A stretch of 64,000 nucleotides of DNA from Anisus vortex (lineage: Eukaryota; Mollusca; Gastropoda; Planorbidae). The position numbers and the translations under genes were made by a program. Shown in pieces: positions 15,101 to 27,100 of the stretch (its first letter is position 1; each line of letters opens with the position of its first letter). Location: positions 32,594,141 to 32,658,140 of the forward strand of contig OX421500.1 of the NCBI GenBank assembly GCA_949126835.1, given 5' to 3'. Under the pieces are notes generated by a model, which did not search any database, was not told the DNA's origin, and was given only the letters and a program-made list of their open reading frames with translations.

Positions 15101-18100
15101 TTGCATGAAAACTTTTTTTTTAGTATGGTATTATGTTTGACATATATGGTAAAAATGTTATGCTTCCACATAAGTCCATTAATTTTTTATACATTTTTAA
15201 ACTCCACACACTAATTTTGTGAAATTACCAAAAAACTAGTTGGCAGTGCAGCACATTTTGCGTAAAAAACCTTTGGCATGTTACAATGTTAAGTGTTAAA
15301 TGCACATTTTTCAGAAGCCGGAAGTTAATTTTAAATTATTACCAGTCCTTGTAATCTCCGAGTTGCCGACCGAAAAAAACAGACCATTCAATTGTTTAAC
15401 GCGCGTTTTTATGCAAACGTTATTTTTCTTTTAAATACAGAATTGTATTCCTATGGTACTGCAATTGGTGACACGGCTGTTTCTCAAGAGGTTAGCGCAC
15501 TCAGCCCAATGATATCGTTCAGTAGTGGTCTTCCCTTTGGATCAAAAGTGCAGACATATTGCCATGTAAGTATTAAATTTAACTCACTCAGTTGACCCAG
15601 TCTTAGTCCTAATCACGCCGAATTAGGGCTTTACTTGGCGATTGGATAGGGTAGTTAGCCTGGCCCTATGCCCTATATTAGCCATTAATATACTATACTA
15701 TAACGTAGAAAGAAGCTAAGAACAGGATGATGTGGTGTGTAGAAAGGAGTATGGACAGTATGGCTAAAAACAGGATGATGTAGACATGTAGTGAGGAAAG
15801 AAGACCTACATTTGCTAAACTTTTGAACTTGCCAGGTTGACTATACTATAACCTATGTTATGGCTCTTATCTCGCAAGACAAATAGATGCGCCTTTAGGA
15901 TTTAATTTTGACAGGGCTTGCTCTACTTGCTGTGGCTGAATATCAGTAGGCCTACCTATAACTATATTAACTATAAGTTATAAGTCTATAAGTGACTATA
16001 AGCCTATAGGCCTAACTATAACCTATCCTATATATATAGGCCTACTATAATGACACTAATAAACTTAGGCCTATACTTATAGAAACATAGGCCTATACTA
16101 ATTTATAGTTAGAGCCGGCTATTATAATAATACATACTAAATAATATACGCCTAATAAGTTATATATAATTTTAATCTATAGGAGAGAATAACATGTGGG
16201 GAAAAAGATAATTAGATATACTTAATAAAACTAAATCAAACCGACTAATCACAAGTCATTGCCAACAACACTATTGTCATAAAAAAGCCACACAGAAAGT
16301 GTTACATAGATGTGGTCAGCTTAGTTCTTGTCTGTGAAACACAACACTAAAAAGCCTATTCATCTTCTCTTTACATTGTTTACTATATATTACAAACCTA
16401 TTTTCTGCATTAGTAAGAGTAGTATTATAAGAAGAGCTAGATTAAATTCGTTCCATATATAGATACAGTATAGGCATAGGATAAAGTTCGAATTCTGGTG
16501 CAGGCTAGGATATTTTCCTGCAGTCTGGAGGGTGTACCTGAGTCTACCCAGCTCTGATGGGCACCTGACCTTAGTCAGGGTAAAGTAAAGGTGACTGTAC
16601 ATAATGCTGGCCACACAATCACCTAGTATGCCGCGGCCAAGAAACTGGTGAACGCTGCTTCACCAGCCGTATAGATCAATTTGGTTTGACTGGTACTTTT
16701 ATAGGCATGGGATCTACTCACTGACAACTAGGCCATTTCTCATGACTCACTATAATCATAACCACATAAATGACTAATATAGTACAGTAGACTATAGTTA
16801 ATTAATTTTCCATATTATTTTATTTTATATTTCATATGCCTAGAGGTTCTACCATAGGAGTATAGAGGTTTTTTATATAAAAAAAATATATGCTTAACTT
16901 CAATTGCTTCTTGAGATTTTATTTATTTTAGTACCATTAATACTGTAAATATTGGATTCATTGAGTAAAACAATCATCATAGGTAGGCAGATAATTATAA
17001 TAAGGAGATTGTTAGTTTTTGATATACTTTGTAACACTAAGTCTAAGCTATTATGAGCAATGAATTGATTTATCTGATAATTTACTCTTTATTTCCAGGT
17101 TTCGATTTTCGGGGCAATAACATTTGGTGAGCCTCAATACGTCATGTCTCCAAATATAAGAAGTTCAATAGCCTCAAAACAAAATATTTTTGCGCCCTTC
17201 TGGAGTGAAATGGACCCCTATTACAATGATTATAAAGTGTATTACCACCTATATGAGAGATACAGAAATAAAGGAACTTACTTTTATAGCGTTCAGCTAG
17301 AAAATATTCTAACAAGGGTAACAAATGAGGTAAATTAATATTAGTTCTTTTTGTAAAATACTTTTATTAATTTATTCTGTTTTCTTGCTGTTAAAAACTT
17401 TAAAAAAAAATATGAACAAGAAACCTTTTGTTTCATTATAAATCCCTAAACATTTAGTATAAAATCCCTAAACATTTAGAATAAAATCCCTAAACATTTA
17501 GTATAAAACAGGGTTCTCACACAGTCTGGAAAAGTCTGGAGTTTCAAAAAAAATATATCAAGGCCTTGACAACCTTGAATATTGGCATTTTAGCCTTGAA
17601 AAATAGCCTGTCAGCCTGGAAATTTATCTAAATCTATATAATATCTAAATTTATTATAAAAAACAAGGTCAGACAAAAAACGCCAATCCTATTTTTATAC
17701 GCCATAAACGCCCACTGACCGAGCCTTAGATTAATACCTCATTCACGCCATATTTAGGTCACTTAGGGGAGGAGGCGTGTGACCATTTTGTGACCACTTT
17801 CCAAATAACGTGTTCCAGCAGCCTGGAATTTAACTCTTATAGCCTTGAAATAGTCTGGAAAAGGTCTAAAAAATGTTTCAGAAAAAATGTGAGAACCCTG
17901 ATAAAATCACTAACCATTTAAAATAAAATCCCAAAACATTTAGTAGTAGAAATTTTTTTTTTATAATCCATGAGAGTACTACAATTTGTTTAAATTGCTT
18001 AACAGGTCAGAGAATACCTAACGTTTGGCACTGATACATTTAATGCCACTACTGCACTAGTTGTTACTTGGAGTAGAGCTAAACCTTATGCTTGGTATTC

Positions 18101-21100
18101 ATGGGCTTGTAAGAACAGCGGTTATTCAACAACCACTAGCCGATACTGTGGAAATGAGGTGAGTTTTATTCAATTCATGTTTATTAAATGTATAATATCT
18201 GTGTCTTCAAAATGTCAACTTCATAACATTGTGTGGTTCTTTCAATAACTGATATGCATGCTGGGTAAATCAGCTTTTTAATAACAAAATATGTATACTT
18301 TATGAATCAATTACTTAATGGGATAGAAAATAGTTTTCTATATTTTAAACTCTATCTTTTTGATATTAGATCTAGACTAATTGAATTAGACAAAAATTAT
18401 TCAACAGATAATAAAAAAAAATTTTAGTAAGAAAATACATTTTCATTTCTTACTAGATCTAATTAATGTTACATTAACTCCTTCTTAACAGGAGATTGTG
18501 TTGTAGCTACTCAGTAACTTGAGTCTAGTCTTGCATTTTGATATTGTGAGATTTGATTATTGTGAGATAAAAAAAAATATTTCTTTTTGCTTGATTTTAT
18601 ACAAAAGCTGCATAAAACACATTTTATGCAATTTCTAGCAATCAATCATAATCTAAAAAATGACATAAGACCCTTTTTCTCACATTATTTTGAATTTTTT
18701 TTACTGTAAAGTTTTGCTGACTTCCGCACCTTTCAGTAGTATTTTTTTTTTACAATTTTGACAAGTGAAGGAGTGTTCACAAATCTCTATGAACATACTT
18801 TTATGGGAAATTGTAAGACCAGTTGCCTTTACTTTCCCCAACTAATATCAGAATCTCAGGTAGGCCTACTCTTTAGATAGAGCTGGCTATATTGAGTCAC
18901 ACCTAGGGTTGCCAGATACATGGGTACCAAAAGGAGGACACGGAGAGACAAAAAGGAGGACACATGAGTACCAAAAGGAGAACACATTGAGTGTTTCATT
19001 TAAATCATTTTTTTTGTTCAATTGAAAGCGGATTTAATTAGCAATCAGTACAATTTTACTACAATAGTTGCCAATAATTGACTTCTCGTAAATTAACCAA
19101 GAAAAAGTATTGTAAAAAAAAAAAATATATAAATTCAATTGATATTTTTGTTTTTGAAACGCAACAATACTATATTTTTTTAAAACAGTCAATTCTACAG
19201 TAAATACATTATCATCTTTCTTAATTATATAGCATATTTCTTTGACGAGCCAACTTTTCACAGAAGAACTTCGTTAGCAAGCACAAATGTAGGCCTATAT
19301 AACTGTTACCATGTGAGATTTTTCAAGTGGTACTTTGTAAGAATGATGCCCCGAGTTAACTGAGAGTTTTTCTTTCCTGTGTCCTATGAGCGTTTATCAA
19401 TGAGAACACTCTTTCAACATTACCATTATGTCCAGGGATTTCGCAAATAAGCTCACACATTTTTAGTAACTCTGAAAAGTGAATTGCATTTGTGAAACTT
19501 TGAAAAAACAAACTCCACTGCAATTATTAACCTAACAACACATTAGATAACACAATCGAATTCATTACATTTCCTGCTAAATACTCCAGTGTTATGCTTT
19601 ACCCGACCCAGCCATTTATTGACAGTAAATAATAACATAAAAAGTGCACAAAGGATTTAAAAAACCTTTGGCATACAAAAGCCGGACATTTTAAAGGTTT
19701 TTAGCTTTGCCTGCCGGACGGAGGACACAGGGCTTAAAAGGAGGACATGTCCTCCTTTTGCCGGACGTCTGGCAACCCTAGTCACACCCTTCAGAACCTG
19801 GAACATGGATTTAAACCCAGGACTTTCAGCATGACAATTGGAGCATGTTAGATCTAGACCAACATGTTTTCCAATTTTAGACAAACTTCATCATAAACTT
19901 TTACATTATATAGGTTAACATAATTGAAAATGTGATATTTCTTTGTTTTGTTCACAGGCAGAAGTTAATACTTTTCAAGTAATTCTTGCTAGTGATGGTA
20001 CCACTACATATGCTTTAACAATGTACAAAAATGATAAAATGACTTGGGAATATGTGACTAACAGGGTAGTTTTTGTTGGATATTTAACTGATAAAAAGCT
20101 GAAAGACTATCAATTAACATACTCAAGGAAAACAGTTAGTCTTGGTACAGACATTGGAACAGCAGGTATTTATTTCATTTTCCTCTATTTGAATATATTT
20201 TGATTATTTGGAAGAAAATCAATAATGAGTTTTTTTTCATTTTTTATTTATTCTGTTATTGTATTGATAAAAAGACCATATCTATTATAATGTTTTGTGA
20301 AACTAAATATTCTTTAGGTCGTCAAGGAACTTATATTGACAATGTTGGTGAAGCTGATAATCCTGCCCACAAATGTATCAACTTTTACTACAACAACTTG
20401 CCACTTGTTTCCACTTCAAAGTTTGAGAATAATAGCAAATCACTCTTACAGTGCCCTTGTAGTTTGGAAAGACTGGATTATTATTGGACACTTGTGGAAA
20501 AGAGAAGAAATGACAACATTTACTGCTATTCTATATCTACTATGTATATGAAACAAGTGCTTCCTGACAATCCACTAAATAAGGTAATATTGATAATTAA
20601 AGTAATAGCTTTTTTTGGTTCCTTGTCTAAATTTAAATATACTATGATACAAGCAATGAATAAACAATGGGAATCATTTGCTGTTGTTTTTTTTTTCATT
20701 GAATAATTTTGCACTTACCGTACATAAAATGCTCTTATCACCTACATTATATATCTTATCTTATTCTTCAAAAGCTACGTATATTTTCCAGGAAAGAGAC
20801 CATTATGCCCCTACATCTAGGCTGTTTGTATTGTCTTGCATGATAATAAGAGTTCCAATTAATAAAAAATTGTTATATTTGTATTCCTTTAAGCAATCAT
20901 TTTGAGCCAAACGAACGAAAGACATAAATATAATTTGATTTAATTATTCCTTGCATTGTAAATAACACATTTTTGGTTGAATTTAGTTGACTTTTCAAAA
21001 AATATATTGAAAAAATATTTTTAATTTCTAATAAAGAAATTTTTTTTAAGCTTTGCTGCTACTACTTTAAAAAAGCCACTAGTAACACTTGGGAAGATGA

Positions 21101-24100
21101 ACAAAAAGCTAAAAGAGAATCAGTTTATGTAACTGGCACAGCTGATTCTGGAAACCTATTGACTGAAAGTCCATTCCCAGAAAATAGACGTCTTTCATTG
21201 GCTAATGATCTGACACCAAAGAAATGGTGCTGCCAAGACACAGACCTTTGTGATCTATATTACAAAGTACGTCCTGACTTTGGATGCATGCCTGAGTCTT
21301 CTTTTAAATCTGGTAATATTTCAAGTTTTCTTATATTATACTATTAGGCCTATGATGTTATTTACTTCAATTGTGTAATACCATTAAATATATTTATTAG
21401 TAATTAATATATTTTATGTAAACTTTAGATATATATACTTTTATTTAAATTTATGTAATACATTATTATGCATCCCTTATACAATTAGCAAATGTATACA
21501 GTGTCTATGATTTAACTACTAAACATATTTGATAAAAATGCAAAATAAAAAGGCGTACTAGATAAATCTTATTCATTTTGTGTCGATAGCTTCTTCCTTT
21601 GGTGACCCCCATATAACAACACTAGACAACAATGAATATACTTTTAATGGAAGGTCAGAATACATCATGATTTCTGTTGAGGACAAATTTATTTTACAGG
21701 CAAGTCCATGACTTTTATTTATCTTATGTACACACATTTAAATGAAAATCATAAGATCTACTTACCTATGATCGTCGCTGCACTCCAGATATTAGATATT
21801 GTTTTCTGTATTACAAAAGATTAATCTTTAAAGATGTTAAGGTTATGGTCAGTGCTGTGGAGTCGGTAGATTAATGTTTCGACTCCTGAGATTTTTGTAC
21901 TACCAACTCCGACTTCTCTGTATTAATATGCAAATGTATTTTTTACATTCCTTGAAGGCAAGAAAAGCAACATACATGTCATTATCCCAGGACTACTGGC
22001 TGGGAAGCCAACAGTCTACTGTATTGAAGAGTAGAGAAGTCAATAATTATAACTTTTTGTGAACTGGGACATTTAAACTTGCTTTTTTTAAAATTCCAAT
22101 CTAAATTGAGTCGTGTCGGTGCATTGTTCTCCGACTCCAGGTAACAAAAATTTCCTCCGACTCCACAGCACTGGTTACGGTTATTTCATTTAATACCTTA
22201 GTTTGGAAATCATTACATTAGTAAAGGAATATATAATAGCCTATTTTGAAACCAGAATTCCTTCTATAAGAGCATTAATAAGAATTAATTCATTAATTTT
22301 CTGGTAAAACAAAAGGGATACTTAGAGATTTGAAACTTAACTGAAGATTTATTAATAAAAATGCAAACATCATGGTAGACCTTAAAATGATAAACAAAGA
22401 AGACTAAATAATCAATCTGCATTTTAAAGCCTTATTTTCGGTTCGTTATAGTTATATGAATTACTTACAATATGTATTAGTTTCTGAATTTCATACTCAA
22501 TTTTTTTCAACCTTAGGAATTGTATTTCCTGGTGAATTTCTTTAACATTTCTGAAATTGTAACTGTAATGCATCTTGCAAAAAATTTGATGACTAGCTAT
22601 ATATATATATTGTTTTAAAAACAACATTATTTGGATTACATAATCACATTAAAAAAAAAAGTATTTAATAAAATTGGCAGCATGGCCAAAATTATTTTGC
22701 AGCTTTGTTTTTCACTGTACAGGAAAATTATGATTGCTATATTTATTTTAAGTAAGCTAAAACGTGTCTTTATACCAGATAAGCAGCTCTTGCATGTGCT
22801 TAATTACCACTAAAATATTTCCTCAAAAGTTGGAACCCATGTAAAATACTAGTTTATTATTATTATTCCTTGAGTAAGAAAATATGGCTAAAATTAAATT
22901 TCATTGTAAAAGAATTTCTGAGCACACTAGGGGATTGTGTAGCCAGTACAATGCCCAGCCGCCTTTACTTTACCCCAACTAATATCAGGTATTCATCTCG
23001 CTGGGTAGACTCAAGGACACACTCCAGACCAGGGAACAAGTCCTAGCCTGAAACAGGACTTGAACCCAGGACCTTTGGTACGCCAGCCGCTCTGCCACTG
23101 TGCCCTTCCCCTTCCCAATTACAAAAAATGTATTTATAATTCCATTTCTTTAATTAACCCTATGTAAACTAACTCCGTCTGCTCATTTCTTTAAATTGAA
23201 TTTTTTTTATGTATTATTTAGGCAAGGACAGATCGAGCAGAAACATCAAATGGAACATTAACTAATGCAACTGTTTTTGTAGCTTTTGCTGTAAATGAGA
23301 ATAACAGTTCATCCACATTACAAGTAGAACTTTCTTTAGATAAAACTTGTAAGAATGTGTTTTTTTTTCTTATTTTAATTTTTTTCCTTTTTTTACTTCT
23401 ATAATTTAATGTGTATTTTTGGGAAATTTTTTAGTATATTATTTACTTTTTATTTGTGTAAAATATGGTTTTTCCTTTCCATTTTCCACAGCCATGATTA
23501 TTTATGCAGATAAAATAGATTTTACTCTTGATTTCTACAAATCAACCAGCTTCCAAAAAACACTTGCTAATTTTGTCATTTTAAGAGAAGACAGTGGGGA
23601 CAAAGTAAGATTGGTAGCATCATTTACAACTGGTAAGCTCTTTACTCTTGCTGGGTTTGTTATTGTAGCATCATTTACAACTGGTAAGCACTTTACTCTT
23701 GCTGGGTTTGTTATTGTAGCATCATTTACAACTGGTAAGAACTTTACTCTTGCTGGGTTTGTTATTGTAGCATCATTTACAACTGGTAAGCTCTTTACTC
23801 TTGCTGGGTTTGTTATTGTAGCATCATTTACAACTGGTAAGCTCTTTACTCTTGCTGGGTTTGTTATTGTAGCATCATTTACAACTGGTAAGCTCTTTAC
23901 TCTTGCTGGGTTTGTTATTGTAGCATCATTTACAACTGGTAAGCTCTTTACTCTTGCTGGGTTTGTTATTGTAGCATCATTTACAACTGGTAAGAACTTT
24001 ACTCTTGCTGGGTTTGTTATTGTAGCATCATTTACAACTGGTAAGAACTTTACTCTTGCTGGGTTTGTTATTGTAGCATCATTTACAACTGGTAAGAACT

Positions 24101-27100
24101 TTACTCTTGCTGGGTTTGTTATTGTAGCATCATTTACAACTGGTAAGAACTTTACTCTTGCTGGGTTTGTTATTGTAGCATCATTTACAACTGGTAAGCT
24201 CTTTACTCTTGCTGGGTTTGTTATTGTAGCATCATTTATAAACTGGTAAGAACTTTACTCTTGCTGGGTTTGTTATTGTAGCATCATTTACAACTGGTAA
24301 GCTCTTTACTCTTGCTGGGTTTGTTATTGTAGCATCATTTATAAACTGGTAAGAACTTTACTCTTGCTGGGTTTGTTATTGTAGCATCATTTACATCTGG
24401 TAAGCTCTTTACTCTTGCTGGGTTTGTTATTGTAGCATCATTTACAACTGGTAAGCTCTTTACTCTTGCTGGGTTTGTTATTGTAGCATCATTTACAACT
24501 GGTAAGAACTTTACTCTTGCTGGGTTTGTTATTGTAGCATCATTTACAACTGGTAAGCTCTTTACTCTTGCTGGGTTTGTTATTGTAGCATCATTTACAA
24601 CTGGTAAGCTCTTTACTCTTGCTGGGTTTGTTATTTTAGCATCATTTACAACTGGTAAGCACTTTACTCTTGCTGGGTTTGTTATTGTAGCATCATTTAC
24701 AACTGGTAAGAACTTTACTCTTGCTGGGTTTGTTATTGTAGCATCATTTACAACTGGTAAGAACTTTACTCTTGCTGGGTTTGTTATTGTAGCATCATTT
24801 ACAACTGGTAAGAACTTTACTCTTGCTGGGTTTGTTATTGTAGCATCATTTACAACTGGTAAGAACTTTACTCTTGCTGGGTTTGTTATTGTAGCATCAT
24901 TTACAACTGGTAAGCTCTTTACTCTTGCTGGGTTTGTTATTGTAGCATCATTTATAAACTGGTAAGAACTTTACTCTTGCTGGGTTTGTTATTGTAGCAT
25001 CATTTACAACTGGTAAGCTCTTTACTCTTGCTGGGTTTGTTATTGTAGCATCATTTATAAACTGGTAAGAACTTTACTCTTGCTGGGTTTGTTATTGTAG
25101 CATCATTTACATCTGGTAAGCTCTTTACTCTTGCTGGGTTTGTTATTGTAGCATCATTTACAACTGGTAAGCTCTTTACTCTTGCTGGGTTTGTTATTGT
25201 AGCATCATTTACAACTGGTAAGAACTTTACTCTTGCTGGGTTTGTTATTGTAGCATCATTTACAACTGGTAAGCTCTTTACTCTTGCTGGGTTTGTTATT
25301 GTAGCATCATTTACAACTGGTAAGCTCTTTACTCTTGCTGGGTTTGTTATTTTAGCATCATTTACAACTGGTAAGCACTTTACTCTTGCTGGGTTTGTTA
25401 TTGTAGCATCATTTACAACTGGTAAGCTCTTTACTCTTGCTGGGTTTGTTATTTTAGCATCATTTACAACTGGTAAGCACTTTACTCTTGCTCGGTTTGT
25501 TATTGTAGCATCATTTACATCTGGTAAGCTCTTTACTCTTGCTGGGTTTGTTATTGTAGCATCATTTACAACTGGTAAGCTCTTTACTCTTGCTGGGTTT
25601 GTTATTGTAGCATCATTTATAAACTGGTAAGCTCTTTACTCTTGCTGGGTTTGTTATTGTAGCATCATTTACAACTGGTAAGAACTTTACTCTTGCTGGG
25701 TTTGTTATTGTAGCATCATTTACATCTGGTAAGCTCTTTACTCTTGCTGGGTTTGTTATTGTAGCATCATTTACAACTGGTAAGCTCTTTACTCTTGCTG
25801 GGTTTGTAATTGTAGAATCATTTACAAATGGTAAGCTCTTTACTCTTGCTGGGTTTGTTATTGTAGCATCATTTACAACTGGTAAGCTCTTTACTCTTGC
25901 TGGGTTTGTTATTGTAGCATCATTTACATCTGGTAAGCTCTTTACTCTTGCTGGGTTTGTTATTGTAGCATCATTTACATCTGGTAAGCTCTTTACTCTT
26001 GCTGGGTTTGTTATTGTAGCATCATTTACAACTGGTAAGCTCTTTACTCTTGCTGGGTTTGTTATTGTAGCATCATTTACAACTGGTAAGCTCTTTACTC
26101 TTGCTGGGTTTGTTATTGTAGCATCATTTACAACTGGTAAGAACTTTACTCTTGCTGGTTTTGTTTTTAGGGAATAGCTTAAATTTCTATATCATGTTTT
26201 CAACTAAAAGTTGTTATAAGTGTACATTAAAAATCACACTTTGAATTAACCCTAATGTTGTGAAATGGTCAGGGCTGTATAGTCGTATTTGTAGTCGGTA
26301 GTCGCGAATTTAGAGAAAGTTGATTTCAAAGTCGTAGTCGGCATTTAAAAAACAAATTATGACTTTACAAAAAGTAGAAAGAAAGTAACAAAATATAACA
26401 ATTATATTTTCCAAACCACTTCCTTTTTCTTATATTAAAGCATTCTAGCAGTCGTTAATTTATTTTTTTCTGGGAAAATTCAAAACTGTATATCTCAGAG
26501 TCGAATAGACTGTATTTTACTGCTTTATATATATTAGAATCAAATGCAATAAAAAAAACTTGATTTTTCCGAACATGAAAGTTCCGATCAGTATTTGAAT
26601 GGAACTTCCTAGAAACAAATGGAAGATATAATTTGCGACTACAATAAAAAAAATATTTCAGTCTTAAAACCTATACTGCTGGATAGAAAACTAGATGATA
26701 TTTTTTTAATAACACATTATTTGTCTTTCTATGTGGACAAAACTTGCCCCACCCCCCCACCCCCCACCCAATAGAGCTTTAACAAGTATAAATGAAACTA
26801 GTAAATAAATGGAGTATATAAAATATATTTAATAGCAGAAATTTAAAATTTGTTCTGAAACTTCCGTTGTATTTTGGTTTTAACATTTAAACTTACCTGA
26901 TCACAGACTTTTTAAAATTTGAATGAAAAAAACATTCTAAACATAAAATTAATTACACAGTTTTAAAAATGTGTGATTTTTATATTTAATTTATATGCAG
27001 ATATTAGTAGTTTGTTTATATCCCAAGTTTTCTGGTCAATAAGCGTTTGAAAATATTTAATGGATGTTTTTGAATGTGTAAAAAATTACATGGCTGACAA

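Larger units (their letters stand above)
10683..15295 (+). mobile_element. Complete but inactive piggyBac element, 4.6 kb
   Basis: TTAA at 10679-10682 and 15296-15299 flanks exact 10-bp inverted ends CACTTAACAT / ATGTTAAGTG; the sequence TGGCATGTTAC is repeated just inside. TTAA duplication and an internal piggyBac-type transposase relic identify the superfamily. The element has grown by an internal 47-bp minisatellite, an LTR-like segment and a threefold ~375-bp repeat. Confidence 0.88.
4730..15440. other. Intron 2 (10.7 kb), rich in mobile elements
   Basis: Runs from GTAAGT at 4730 to the acceptor ttaaatacag at 15431-15440. It contains the GC-rich island, minisatellite, hAT MITE, dispersed repeat and piggyBac listed separately. 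The parts 4740-6020, 7650-9120 and 10330-10670 hold only AT-rich sequence and scattered TAGGCCTA words. Confidence 0.7.
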
